Made by a program: the position numbers and the translations under genes. From Chitinophagaceae bacterium (GTDB lineage Bacteria; Bacteroidota; Bacteroidia; Chitinophagales; Chitinophagaceae), in the NCBI GenBank assembly GCA_016720775.1, contig JADKJX010000001.1, positions 1,224,501-1,288,500 of the forward strand: a stretch of 64,000 nucleotides of DNA. Reading direction: 5' to 3'. Below, piece by piece: positions 18,028-27,166 of this stretch. The notes below the pieces were generated by a model. The model was given only the letters and a program-made list of their open reading frames with translations, ran no database searches and was not told where the DNA came from. The first letter of the stretch is position 1; the number at the start of each line of letters is the position of its first letter.

Positions 18028-21000
18028 ATGAGAAAGACTAATAGAAAACTATCCCCTTTTCTTCCACTGTTATTTTTGATGCTGGCGTTTTCTCCAGCCG
18101 CGTTTTCACAAAATGTAGTTACCGGTAAAGTAACCGATTCAAAAGACGGATCCCCCGTCGCTGGTGTTACGGTAATGGTAAAAGGAACTAAAACAGTTAC
18201 CCAAACTTCTGCCGATGGTACTTTCAAGATTGCTGCACCAGGTTCAGCAACGCTGGTATTTACCTCAGTTGGATTTGCTACCTACGAATCAGCTGTAGGA
18301 GGAAAATCTTCGGTGGATGTAAGTATCGTACAGGTCAACCAGCAACTTAATGAAGTTGTGGTGGTTGCTTATGGAACAAAACGTAAGGGCGACCTGACGG
18401 GTTCCGTAACTTCTATATCTGCCAAGGATTTCCAGAAAGGCGTTGTTAATTCTTATGAGCAATTGTTGCAGGGTAAAGTTGCGGGCCTGGAAGTTACAAC
18501 CGGAGGGGGTGCTCCCGGAGGTGGAAGCAGGATCCGTATCAGGGGAGGATCTTCTTTAAATGCAAGTAATAATCCTTTATTAGTTATTGATGGGGTTCCG
18601 GTTAGCGGAGATGGCATTGCAGGTTCTGCAAATCTTTTAAACAGCATCAATCCAAATGATATTGAGTCCATTTCTGTTTTAAAAGATGCGTCTGCCACTG
18701 CACTTTATGGGTCACGGGCATCAAATGGGGTACTTATTATTACAACAAAAAAAGGATCAAAGGGGAAAATCAGGTTCAACTTCAACACGAAGTTATCTTC
18801 CGGCATAGTAGGTAAAACTGTAAAGGTTCTTTCAGGTGATGAAATAAGGGCTCTCATTAATGCCGATGCCGCCAAAACCGGAAACAATACTTTTAAAAAT
18901 TTATTGGGAACATCAAATACCGATTGGCAAAAGGAAATTTACCGTCCTGCTTTTGGCTGGGATAATAATATCAGTGCCAGTGGTGCATTAAAGGATATTC
19001 CTTACCGGATTTCGTTTGGATATCTTACCCAAGACGGTATATTGAAGACCGATAATTTTAAACGGATTACCGGCTCATTAAACCTTTCTCCTAAATTTTT
19101 AAATGATCATTTAAGTGTTAACCTGGCTGTAAAAGCTAGCAATACAAAAAATAATTTTGCTGACCAGGGAGCCATTGGCTCTGCCATAGCATTTGACCCT
19201 ACACAACCTGTTAATGGTTCTTCCAGTAAATTTGGTGGATATTATGAGTGGCTGGATGGTAATGGAACACTTATCGATTTGTCTACACGAAATCCGATGG
19301 CATTACTTAATCAAAGGGATAATACATCAAACGTTAACCGTTTGGTAGGTAATATCCAACTGGATTATAAGATACATTGGTTCCCCGACCTGCATGTTCT
19401 GTTTAACTTCGGTATCGATAACTCTAAGGGCAGTGGGAATGATAATATAGATTCTGCGTCTGCTACTAATTATAAAACAGGCGGCAGGAAAACCTATTAT
19501 GAGCAAAGTAAAACTAATACCATTACTGACATTCAGTTGTTTTACAGTAAGGATCTGAAAAAACTGAAAACGAAAGTTGATGTACTGGTTGGACACAGTT
19601 ACCAGGATTTCGTAACTAATGTTAAGAACTTTGCTTCTTTTAGCTATCGGGCTATTGCCGATCCTTCTAATCCGCAAAAGAAAGATACGATTGCCGGTTC
19701 TGAACCAACTTTCCTGACAGATAAACCTGAATACCGTTTAGAGTCATATCTCGGAAGGGTGAATCTTGTAATAGCGGATAAATATTTGATCACCGCATCT
19801 CTCCGCAGAGATGCCAGTTCTAAATTTGCCAAAGAGAACAGGGTGGGATATTTTCCTGCCTTCGCTTTAGCATGGAAATTAAAAGATCAGTTCTTAAAAT
19901 CTGTTAACCTGGTAAATGAATTGAAATTGAGATTTGGCTGGGGTACTACCGGTCAGCAGGATGGAATTCCTTATTATTCATATCTGCCTTATTATGCCCG
20001 CAGTAATTCGGCTGCACAATACCAGTTTGGAAATAATTATTACAGTTTTTTACGTCCCGGAGCCTATGACCCAGACAGAAGATGGGAAAGCACAACCACA
20101 ACTAATATAGGTCTTGATTTTGGATTACTTAATAACAGGATCTCCGGTACAGTGGATTATTATTTCAAGAAAACAAAAGACCTTTTAAGTGTAGTGCCCG
20201 TGGCCGCCGGCGGTAATTTTGATATTCAGGTGTTAACCAATGTTGGTAATATGGAAAATAAAGGTGTGGAATTTACTCTGTATACAATACCTGTTAAAAA
20301 GAAAAATTTACAATGGGATTTTGGATTCAATTTTACTTATAACACCCGGAAGATTACCAACCTGTTAAAACAACAGGATCCTAACTTTAAAGGAATTGAA
20401 ACAAGCGGAATTTCAGGCGGCACAGGAAATAATATCGGAAGATTTAGTGTTGGCTATAGCCCTTATGTTTATTATGTTTATAAGCAGGTATATGATCCAG
20501 GCACTGGTAAGCCCATTGAGGGGTTGTATGAGGATATCAACCGGGATGGCGCAATTGATGAAAAAGACCGGTATTATTATAAAAAACCTGCCTCAGATAT
20601 CTTCATCGGGTTAAGCACACAGGTTGTTTACAAAAAATACTCATTGGGTATAACAGGCCACGGTGCTTTAGGAACCTACCTGTATAATAACTTCAACTCG
20701 AACAATGGCGTTCTGCGGACGATAAAAAATCCAATAAATTTTATCGGAAATGCATCAGTTAATTACCTCGAGAGTGGTTTTACCAACAATCAATACCTGT
20801 CCGATTATTATATTGAGAACGCTTCTTTCTTTAGGCTGGATAATATCAACCTGGGCTATAATGTAGGGAATATCCTGAAAAATAAAGCAAGCTTGCGCAT
20901 CGCTGTAAGCATTCAGAATGTCTTTGTTATTACAAAGTATAAAGGCCTTGACCCGGAAAATTCAAGTGACACGGGCGTAGATAACAATATTTACCCACGG

Positions 21001-21039
21001 CCAAGAACATTTTCACTGGGCTTTAATTTAGATTTTTAA
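18028..21039 (+). CDS. susC: SusC/RagA family TonB-linked outer membrane protein
   Basis: 1003 residues. Signal peptide 1-27, a carboxypeptidase-regulatory-like domain (about 29-105, GKVTDSKDGSPVAGVTVMVKG), a TonB-box-like EVVVVAYG, a plug domain (about 115-225) and a 22-strand type barrel ending in PRTFSLGFNLDF with the terminal aromatic residue of outer-membrane proteins. It forms the import channel for sugar bound by SusD and is driven by TonB. The neighbouring amylases and susE/susF genes point to maltooligosaccharides. It heads susC-susD-susE-susF with gaps of 19-25 bp, under two tandem operators. Confidence 0.95.
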   Translation: MRKTNRKLSPFLPLLFLMLAFSPAAFSQNVVTGKVTDSKDGSPVAGVTVMVKGTKTVTQTSADGTFKIAAPGSATLVFTSVGFATYESAVGGKSSVDVSIVQVNQQLNEVVVVAYGTKRKGDLTGSVTSISAKDFQKGVVNSYEQLLQGKVAGLEVTTGGGAPGGGSRIRIRGGSSLNASNNPLLVIDGVPVSGDGIAGSANLLNSINPNDIESISVLKDASATALYGSRASNGVLIITTKKGSKGKIRFNFNTKLSSGIVGKTVKVLSGDEIRALINADAAKTGNNTFKNLLGTSNTDWQKEIYRPAFGWDNNISASGALKDIPYRISFGYLTQDGILKTDNFKRITGSLNLSPKFLNDHLSVNLAVKASNTKNNFADQGAIGSAIAFDPTQPVNGSSSKFGGYYEWLDGNGTLIDLSTRNPMALLNQRDNTSNVNRLVGNIQLDYKIHWFPDLHVLFNFGIDNSKGSGNDNIDSASATNYKTGGRKTYYEQSKTNTITDIQLFYSKDLKKLKTKVDVLVGHSYQDFVTNVKNFASFSYRAIADPSNPQKKDTIAGSEPTFLTDKPEYRLESYLGRVNLVIADKYLITASLRRDASSKFAKENRVGYFPAFALAWKLKDQFLKSVNLVNELKLRFGWGTTGQQDGIPYYSYLPYYARSNSAAQYQFGNNYYSFLRPGAYDPDRRWESTTTTNIGLDFGLLNNRISGTVDYYFKKTKDLLSVVPVAAGGNFDIQVLTNVGNMENKGVEFTLYTIPVKKKNLQWDFGFNFTYNTRKITNLLKQQDPNFKGIETSGISGGTGNNIGRFSVGYSPYVYYVYKQVYDPGTGKPIEGLYEDINRDGAIDEKDRYYYKKPASDIFIGLSTQVVYKKYSLGITGHGALGTYLYNNFNSNNGVLRTIKNPINFIGNASVNYLESGFTNNQYLSDYYIENASFFRLDNINLGYNVGNILKNKASLRIAVSIQNVFVITKYKGLDPENSSDTGVDNNIYPRPRTFSLGFNLDF

Positions 21040-21058
21040 TTAAAAAATAACGAGTTAT

Positions 21059-22669
21059 ATGAAAAATAAATTAATTAAATATTTAGCAGGCTTTCTGGTT
21101 GTGATGATCATTGACAGTTCATGCGCCAAAAAACTGGACTTGTTCCCCACAAATGATCTTACGCCCGAAAAAACCTATGCCACTGCTGCAGGGTATAAAA
21201 GCGTGCTGGCAAAAATATATGGTACCCTTGCCATAACCGGTAATTCAGGACCAGCCGGAAACCCTGACATCAGTGGCGGACTGGATGAAGGTTCTCAGGT
21301 TGCTTTTATCAGGATGTTCTTCAATTGCCAAGAATTACCAACGGATGAAGCTGTTGTTGCCTGGAATGACCAGACCATTCATGATTTTCATGACCTGAAA
21401 TGGACCAGTGCTGATCCCTTCTTAAAAGGAATATATGCCCGGCCTATTTACAATATCACGTTGATCAATGAATATATGAGGGAAAGCACCGATGCTAAAT
21501 TAGCAGAAAGAGGTATTACCGGTGCTGATGCAACCGACATTAAAAAATCGGTAGCAGAAGTACGTTTTTTACGTGCTTATAATTACTGGGTAATGATGGG
21601 CCTTTTTGGTAAGTCCACTTTTATTACTGAAAGCGATCTGATAGGAACAACCCTTCCTAAAGAGATCAGCCGTGGAGAACTGTTCCTTTACATCGAAAAA
21701 GAACTGAAAGCCATTGACGGAGACCTGGCTGCAGCAAAATCAATTGAATACGGCCGTGTTGACCAGGGAGCTGCCTGGGCATTACTTGCACGTATGTACC
21801 TGAATGCTGGTGTTTATACCGGTGCAACAAGATATACCGATGCCATTACTTATGCAAAGAAAGTGATCGGGGCAGGGTACTCTTTATACACAGGCTATCC
21901 AAAAGTATTTATGGCAGACAATGATAAAGCCAAAGATGAATTTATGTTTGCTGTTAATTGTGATGGCTTGCGTACCCAGGCTTATGGAAATACAACTTTT
22001 TTTGTACACGCTGCCTGTGGTGATGAAGGAGTGGAATATGGAGTAGGTGGTGGTTGGTACGGGTACAGGGCTACATCAGCTTTTGTAAATCTTTTTCCTG
22101 ATAATACTGGAGCAACTGATAAAAGGGCAATGTTTACCACTTCAAAATATGGTACAAGCCCTGCACAGTTAGCAATTGCAGATATCAGCAATTTCGACCA
22201 GGGACCGCACGTGAAGAAATATGTGAACGTACGTTCTGACGGCGGCCCGGTTTCAGATTCGAAGAAAGAATTTTCTGATGTTGATTTCCCTGTTTTCCGT
22301 TTATCCGAAATGTACCTGATCTATGCAGAATCAGTTTTAAGGAACGGAACCGGGGGCGATGCTGCAACTGCATTGAATTATATCAACCTCATCCGGACAA
22401 GAGCTTATGGAAATGCAACCGGTAATATATCTGCCGGTCAGTTGAATCTTCAATTCATTCTTGATGAAAGAGGCAGGGAATTGTATTGGGAAGGACACCG
22501 CCGGACAGATCTGATCCGTTACGGAATATTGACAAACAGCACTTATTTATGGCCATGGAAAGGCGGCGTATCATCCGGTACGGCCGTGGATTCAAAATAT
22601 AATTTGTTTCCTATTCCGGCATCTAACATTGTCGCTAATCCTAACTTAACACAAAACACCGGTTATTAA
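21059..22669 (+). CDS. susD: RagB/SusD family outer membrane lipoprotein
   Basis: 536-residue lipoprotein (lipobox with Cys22 in MIIDSSCAKK) that caps the SusC channel and binds the glycan. The N-terminal SusD-like TPR region contains the typical RFLRAYNYWVMMGLFG-type helix, and the C-terminal RagB/SusD part includes FPVFRLSEMYLIYAE and ERGRELYWEGHRRTDLIRYG, both family signatures. It ends with the usual LFPIPASNI...NPNLTQNTGY. It is 19 bp after susC and 25 bp before susE, so co-transcription is expected. Confidence 0.95.
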   Translation: MKNKLIKYLAGFLVVMIIDSSCAKKLDLFPTNDLTPEKTYATAAGYKSVLAKIYGTLAITGNSGPAGNPDISGGLDEGSQVAFIRMFFNCQELPTDEAVVAWNDQTIHDFHDLKWTSADPFLKGIYARPIYNITLINEYMRESTDAKLAERGITGADATDIKKSVAEVRFLRAYNYWVMMGLFGKSTFITESDLIGTTLPKEISRGELFLYIEKELKAIDGDLAAAKSIEYGRVDQGAAWALLARMYLNAGVYTGATRYTDAITYAKKVIGAGYSLYTGYPKVFMADNDKAKDEFMFAVNCDGLRTQAYGNTTFFVHAACGDEGVEYGVGGGWYGYRATSAFVNLFPDNTGATDKRAMFTTSKYGTSPAQLAIADISNFDQGPHVKKYVNVRSDGGPVSDSKKEFSDVDFPVFRLSEMYLIYAESVLRNGTGGDAATALNYINLIRTRAYGNATGNISAGQLNLQFILDERGRELYWEGHRRTDLIRYGILTNSTYLWPWKGGVSSGTAVDSKYNLFPIPASNIVANPNLTQNTGY

Positions 22670-22694
22670 TCTGAAATAATTTAAACTGTTTTAT

Positions 22695-23519
22695 ATGAAA
22701 AATGTTATAAAATTATTATTTACGATGTTCTTTTCGGCAGGGATTTTGGTTTCCTGTAAAAAAGATGAGAATAAAGTTTATTACGAAGGAGGCACAAACC
22801 CGGCTCTAAGTGTATCATCCAGTAATGCATTGGTATTGCTTCCGGCAAATGCAACGCAGACTGCCTTAACGTTTAACTGGACAAATCCAAACTACCAGTT
22901 CAATACCGGTGTGAGTTCACAGAATGTTACATACATCATGCAGATAGATACAACCGGTTCTAACTTTAGCAACCCCGGTATCCAGGAAGCTTCTATTTCG
23001 AATAACCTAAGTACTTCCATGACGGTGAAAGAACTGAATACCTATCTTACCAAATTGAACCTGAATGAAAACGTACCCCACAACGTGGAGTTCAGGGTAA
23101 AATCGGTGCTGGTTAATAATTCAGTTCCATTGTATTCCAATGTCATTAAGATCGTGATCACACCTTACCTGGATGTGGCTGTGCCAATTCCACCTACGGG
23201 TGAATTATATATTACCGGAGATGGCACGCCAAGCAATTGGACAAACGCCCCCCCGCCAGCACAGAAATGTACCAAGATCAGCAATACCCTTTATAGCTAT
23301 ACGATCGCATTCAGCGGCGGCGGAAAGTATTATAAATTCCTGTCTACATTAAATCAGTGGCAGCCGCAATATGGTGGCAGCAGTGCAACGGGTGGAGACA
23401 TCGGGTACAACATGGGCAGTGGCACCGATCCGGATGCAATACCAACCCCATCGGTAGCCGGCAATTATAAAATAACCCTGAATTTCAAAACGGGAAAATA
23501 CACTGTTGAAAAACTATAA
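22695..23519 (+). CDS. susE: SusE-like starch-binding outer membrane lipoprotein
   Basis: 274 residues. The lipobox at Cys21 is followed by KKDEN, which resembles the Bacteroidetes surface lipoprotein export signal. An Ig-like SusE N-terminal domain (about 35-165, LTFNWTNPNYQF...YIMQIDTTGSNF) precedes one carbohydrate-binding module (about 172-274, ELYITGDGTPSNW ... KYYKFLSTLNQWQPQYGG ... YKITLNFKTGKYTVE) of the SusE/SusF type, whose aromatic residues bind alpha-glucan helices in known members. It has only one such module, against two in Bacteroides SusE. Confidence 0.85.
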   Translation: MKNVIKLLFTMFFSAGILVSCKKDENKVYYEGGTNPALSVSSSNALVLLPANATQTALTFNWTNPNYQFNTGVSSQNVTYIMQIDTTGSNFSNPGIQEASISNNLSTSMTVKELNTYLTKLNLNENVPHNVEFRVKSVLVNNSVPLYSNVIKIVITPYLDVAVPIPPTGELYITGDGTPSNWTNAPPPAQKCTKISNTLYSYTIAFSGGGKYYKFLSTLNQWQPQYGGSSATGGDIGYNMGSGTDPDAIPTPSVAGNYKITLNFKTGKYTVEKL

Positions 23520-23540
23520 TGACATTATAAAATTTTAAAA

Positions 23541-25155
23541 ATGAAACATATTTTAAAAATATTTGCCGCGGTGATCACCATAATTGGATTTACTACCGGC
23601 TGTAATAAAGTAGACAACCTGACAAAAGTGGATGCATTACCTGTTTACGCTGCAGGTGTTTCACCGGTGTTAAGCAGTTCACTTACTTCTGTTGCGCCTA
23701 CAATTGCAGACACAAATACCGCAGTGATCACTTTTTCCTGGACCGATCCGAAATACGGAACCGATCTTTCCAACACCAAGTATATTCTTACAATAGATTC
23801 AACAAACAAAAACTTTGGTGCACAGAATAATACCAAAACCGTGTTTGGGGTATTAAAGACGACCATGACAGGAAGGGAATTGAATGCCTATTTATTGAAT
23901 ATCGGATTTAAGGTGGGAGTTGCCCAGAGCATTGACCTGGTACTTACTTCTTCCTATAAAAATAATAATGAGCGGTACCTTTCAAATGTGATCACCGTTA
24001 AAGTAACTCCTTTCGCTGATCCTTCTATCCTGGTTACACAAAATACGTCAGTAGTTTGTACGCTGGCCAACGGCGCATTGCCTTCCAATAATTTCTGGTG
24101 GACCCCAACCTTTACCGGGTATACAGGTACCATAAATTATACGATGCAGTACGATTCGGCAGGAAAGAACTTTGTATCGCCCATAGAAATTCCCGTGGGA
24201 GCATCCCTGTTAACCAAAGGACTTACACAGTCTGAAATGAATGCAACTGCTTTGAACTCCGGTATTCCCGGTGGCACCACAGGTAAAGTGGAGTACCGTA
24301 TCAAAGGCGTTACACCTAATGGCACAACGATGTATTCAAATGTGGTGAATGTTACCATTACGAGCTATGTACCCATCTTACGTGTCTATCTTCCCGGAAG
24401 CTACCAGGCTTCAACCGGAAACGGAAATGACTGGGATCCCGGAACAGCTCCTGAATTGATAAGAGACCTGCGTTCAGCGGTATTTAATAAAATGTACTAC
24501 ATCTATATTTATTTGCCGGCAGGCGCTCAGTTTAAAATTACAGTGGGAAGGGAGAAATGTGTTTGCGGTTTTTGCATTGGGAAATTCGGGTACTAATCTT
24601 TTTGTTGGTCTTACCAACTTCACTTCAGGTGGATGGAAGTTAATTGACAACAATGCATGGAACAGTGGCAGCAATACAGTAGATGAAACAAGAAGTTATG
24701 GAACACCCAGCGGAGACGGAGGTACTTTGGAAGTAAATGGTGCTAATTTTAATGATTATGCTACAGCGGGCCGCTACCGGGTTATCTGGGATGGACGCGA
24801 CAGGAATAATATCAAATATTTTACCAGTTCAGGAACCGAGATGAGGGTTGTTGGTGATGGCATCAATCAGCCGGGGGTAAATGATTGGGACCCGCCAACT
24901 TCACCACAGATGACCTATACAGGAAATGGTATCTGGACAATATCAATTACATTAAAAGCGAATAAGGATATTAAATTCCTTGCCGGTAATGCATGGGGTG
25001 CTTTTGATTATGAAGACAATAGCGGACAAAGCCAGGCAACCGGTGTGGCAAAACCTATTAAATGGGAGGGAGGCAATAATTTTAAAACACCGGCAGCAGC
25101 AGGTACCTACACAATTACTTTAAATGAGAACCTGCAAACAGTAACAATAAACTAG
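23541..25155 (+). CDS. susF: SusE/SusF-like starch-binding lipoprotein, apparent one-base frameshift
   Basis: Two frames together give about 537 residues. Frame 1 (23541-24596) has a lipobox (Cys21), two SusE-type Ig domains (about 45-165 and 170-275) and the first half of a binding module (LRVYLPGSYQA ... YYIYIYLPAGAQFKIT). Frame 2 (to 25155) continues it (LGNSGTNLFVGL) and adds at least one more module (NDWDPPTSPQMTYTGNGIWTISI ... IKFLAGNAWGAFDYED). The switch is +1 and maps between about 24540 and 24590, consistent with an extra base. Function in known relatives is surface starch binding. A strong terminator follows at 25178-25216. Confidence 0.8.
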
Positions 25156-25177
25156 GTTTTAGATCCAGGTATTCGAT

Positions 25178-25216
25178 AAAAGAATTGCCATCCGTATTAT
25201 GGATGGCAATTCTTTT
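25178..25216. terminator. bidirectional intrinsic terminator
   Basis: Perfect 16-bp inverted repeat (AAAAGAATTGCCATCC and its complement, 7-nt loop) with A/T flanks on both sides. It separates the plus-strand sus operon from the convergent minus-strand gene at 25236. Confidence 0.9.
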
Positions 25217-25235
25217 TTATGGGGGTCAATTGAAA

Positions 25236-25748
25236 TTAAGCTCTTAACGCAACCTTAAATGCAAGGCTGAGGTATGTATAAAAACTGCCTGGAAGTTCCT
25301 CTGATGAAGAAGCCCATTCCTGGCCGCCAGTAAAAGGCAAATGATTAACACTGCCTGCAGCTTCACCTACACCAATAAGGCCTGTTTCGCTTTTTAAACG
25401 AAAGCCATAGGTCATCCCTTTTTGAAGACGAAGTCCATTAAGCGGAAAAGAAACCCATTTACCGGTATCCAGATTGTTGAACTCAACGTTTGAGGTTCCA
25501 AGTACTGGTCCCCAGGTTTTGTTTTCAGCGTCAAAAGCGTGAATGCTGAGGTTAACAGGCCCGCTGTTGGTAACATGAGATGAAAAGACCTCTATGCAGT
25601 CCAGCTCGCCTTCTGAAGGGCATAGGAACGTTTGTCCGCTTACCCTGTTCTTAGCTTCTCCTTTCCATTTGCCGATCCAGGAAGTGGCATTATTGGTTAC
25701 TTGCTGAACTACTGCCCTTAAATGAGATTTTGATTGATTAGTTTCCAT
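25236..25748 (-). CDS. hypothetical protein, beta-sandwich-like
   Basis: 170 residues, family not recognised. No signal peptide or membrane segment. After a polar N-terminus (about 1-40) the sequence alternates hydrophobic and polar residues as in a beta-sandwich: FLCPSEGELDCIEVFSS, then NLSIHAFDAENKTWGP, a GKWVSFPLNGLRLQKGMTYG stretch and a final YLSLAFKVALRA strand. Such a jelly-roll pattern occurs in carbohydrate-binding and adhesion modules, but no ligand can be named. It is alone between the sus operon terminator and a Smr-domain gene. The ATG at 25748 (METNQSKS) is the only reasonable start. Confidence 0.7.
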   Translation of the reverse strand: METNQSKSHLRAVVQQVTNNATSWIGKWKGEAKNRVSGQTFLCPSEGELDCIEVFSSHVTNSGPVNLSIHAFDAENKTWGPVLGTSNVEFNNLDTGKWVSFPLNGLRLQKGMTYGFRLKSETGLIGVGEAAGSVNHLPFTGGQEWASSSEELPGSFYTYLSLAFKVALRA

Positions 25749-25943
25749 AAGGTTATTTTTTTTAATGGGTGAATACCCGGGGTTACAGGATCTAAAAATT
25801 CTTAAGATAGTAACTTAAACAAGTAGATAAATATTGTACAAAGCAGGATGTATTTTACAGTTTTAAAATGTTAAAATATATTATATGAATAACCTGAATT
25901 AAGGCAGTATTGCAGAAAATACCAAAACGGGAAATGGCATGGA

Positions 25944-26198
25944 TCAAAAACGGAAATAAACAAACAGCCTTCCAAAATTCTTACTGTCATTCTCAATACG
26001 GTGATAGAGCGGTTTGATGTGAGGTTGCTGCAGGAAACGTTCCACTTTTTTACGTAGCTGCCCGCTGCCTTTACCGGGAATGATCTCTACTTCCCGGATC
26101 TTTTTTTCAACCGCATCATCAAAGGCCTGCTGCAAAGCTTTGTCAATGGCATTGCTGTTGTTGTAGATGTCGTGAAGGTCAACTTTTATACGGGCCAT
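25944..26198 (-). CDS. Smr domain-containing protein
   Basis: 84-residue stand-alone Smr domain, the nuclease-like module also found at the end of MutS2. The diagnostic LHDIY-type motif (VDLHDIY) at about residues 6-12 and the nucleotide/nucleic-acid loop GKGSGQLRKKV at about 42-52 are both present. Family members nick branched DNA or cleave RNA. It is free-standing and much shorter than MutS2. It is followed on the minus strand by 195 bp without genes, and is 79 bp downstream of the CvfB-like gene. Confidence 0.85.
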   Translation of the reverse strand: MARIKVDLHDIYNNSNAIDKALQQAFDDAVEKKIREVEIIPGKGSGQLRKKVERFLQQPHIKPLYHRIENDSKNFGRLFVYFRF

Positions 26199-26277
26199 TC
26201 GTACGTTAGGAGTTTGTAGTTAAGTGTCATGGGTAAAAGCAGGCTGCCGTTTTAAACGGCTTAAACGATTTAAACCA

Positions 26278-27108
26278 TTAAACGAGTTTTATCCCCGTCT
26301 TTTCAAAACTGATCTTCCGTTGTTTGTAAAGATTGCCGGTTGTCATTTTAAATGTCTTTTTACTCATTCCGAAAAAGGAGTAGATTTCTTCCGGATCAGA
26401 TTTATCGTAATAGGGGAGGTATCCATCATTCTCTTTAAGCAACCGCAGTATTTTTTCTCCTTCATCTTCCACCCGTTGGTAACCCGGTTTTCCGGCAGCC
26501 ACATCAATTTTATTTTCTTCGGGGTATATCTTTTTTATAAATCCCGTGAATTTATCTCCTACCGTAATGTTCCGGTATATCTCATTGTGATGCAGTACAC
26601 CGGTGTGTTTGTTATTGATGATGACCACATAGCCAATATCGGTGCGGCGGTAAACAATCAGGTCAACAACTTCCAGTTCTTTTACAGTCAGATCCTCATT
26701 ACTTAAGTACGATTCAATCCGCTCTGTTGCTGCCAGCCGGCCTGTCTGTTCATCCAGGTAGATCTTTACCAGGTATTCCCCGTTTGGTATCATGCCCTGC
26801 TGTTGTTTCGACTTGGGAACAAACAGGTCTTTCATCAATCCATTATCTAAAAAGGCGCCCTGTGGAGTAACCGAAACTGTTCTAAGTTTTACAATATCAC
26901 CCAGTATGCCTTTTGGTATTTGCGTTGTGGCAATAAGCCGGTCTTCGCCATCGTGGTATAAGAATACTTTTACTTCATCCCCGATCTTTGTGTTGGCAGG
27001 AACAAACCGCTTTGGTAATAAGATGCCTTCTGCACCATCTTCCAGGTAAACACCAAAATCAACTTCCCTGATCACTTTCAGAATATTATATTCGCCAACT
27101 TTTATCAT
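26278..27108 (-). CDS. CvfB-like S1 RNA-binding domain protein
   Basis: 276 residues. N-terminal S1-like OB folds (about 1-65, VGEYNILKVIREVDFGVYLED; about 70-140; about 145-215, GYVVIINNKHTGVLHHNEIY) and a C-terminal winged helix (about 225-276, LPYYDKSDPEEIYSFFGMSKKTFK). This is the layout of CvfB/YitL, an RNA-binding protein that affects expression of exported factors in Staphylococcus. The cellular targets in Bacteroidota are not known. A TACCTTTG box 17 bp upstream supports the ATG at 27108. Confidence 0.88.
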   Translation of the reverse strand: MIKVGEYNILKVIREVDFGVYLEDGAEGILLPKRFVPANTKIGDEVKVFLYHDGEDRLIATTQIPKGILGDIVKLRTVSVTPQGAFLDNGLMKDLFVPKSKQQQGMIPNGEYLVKIYLDEQTGRLAATERIESYLSNEDLTVKELEVVDLIVYRRTDIGYVVIINNKHTGVLHHNEIYRNITVGDKFTGFIKKIYPEENKIDVAAGKPGYQRVEDEGEKILRLLKENDGYLPYYDKSDPEEIYSFFGMSKKTFKMTTGNLYKQRKISFEKTGIKLV

Positions 27109-27125
27109 CTTTTATTTTGTTGCTG

Positions 27126-27133
27126 CAAAGGTA
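27126..27133 (-). promoter_or_regulatory. -7 promoter box of the CvfB-like gene
   Basis: Minus-strand TACCTTTG, an exact TAnnTTTG match, 17 bp before the start codon. No TTG is seen at the expected -33 distance. Confidence 0.5.
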
Positions 27134-27166
27134 AGCTATTAGGCTTTCAGCTTTTTTTATCTTTAT

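Noticed and set aside
26240..26284. Repeated TTAAACG-like words near the end of the CvfB-like gene
   Set aside because: Short and irregular, without a fixed period; probably chance in AT-rich sequence.
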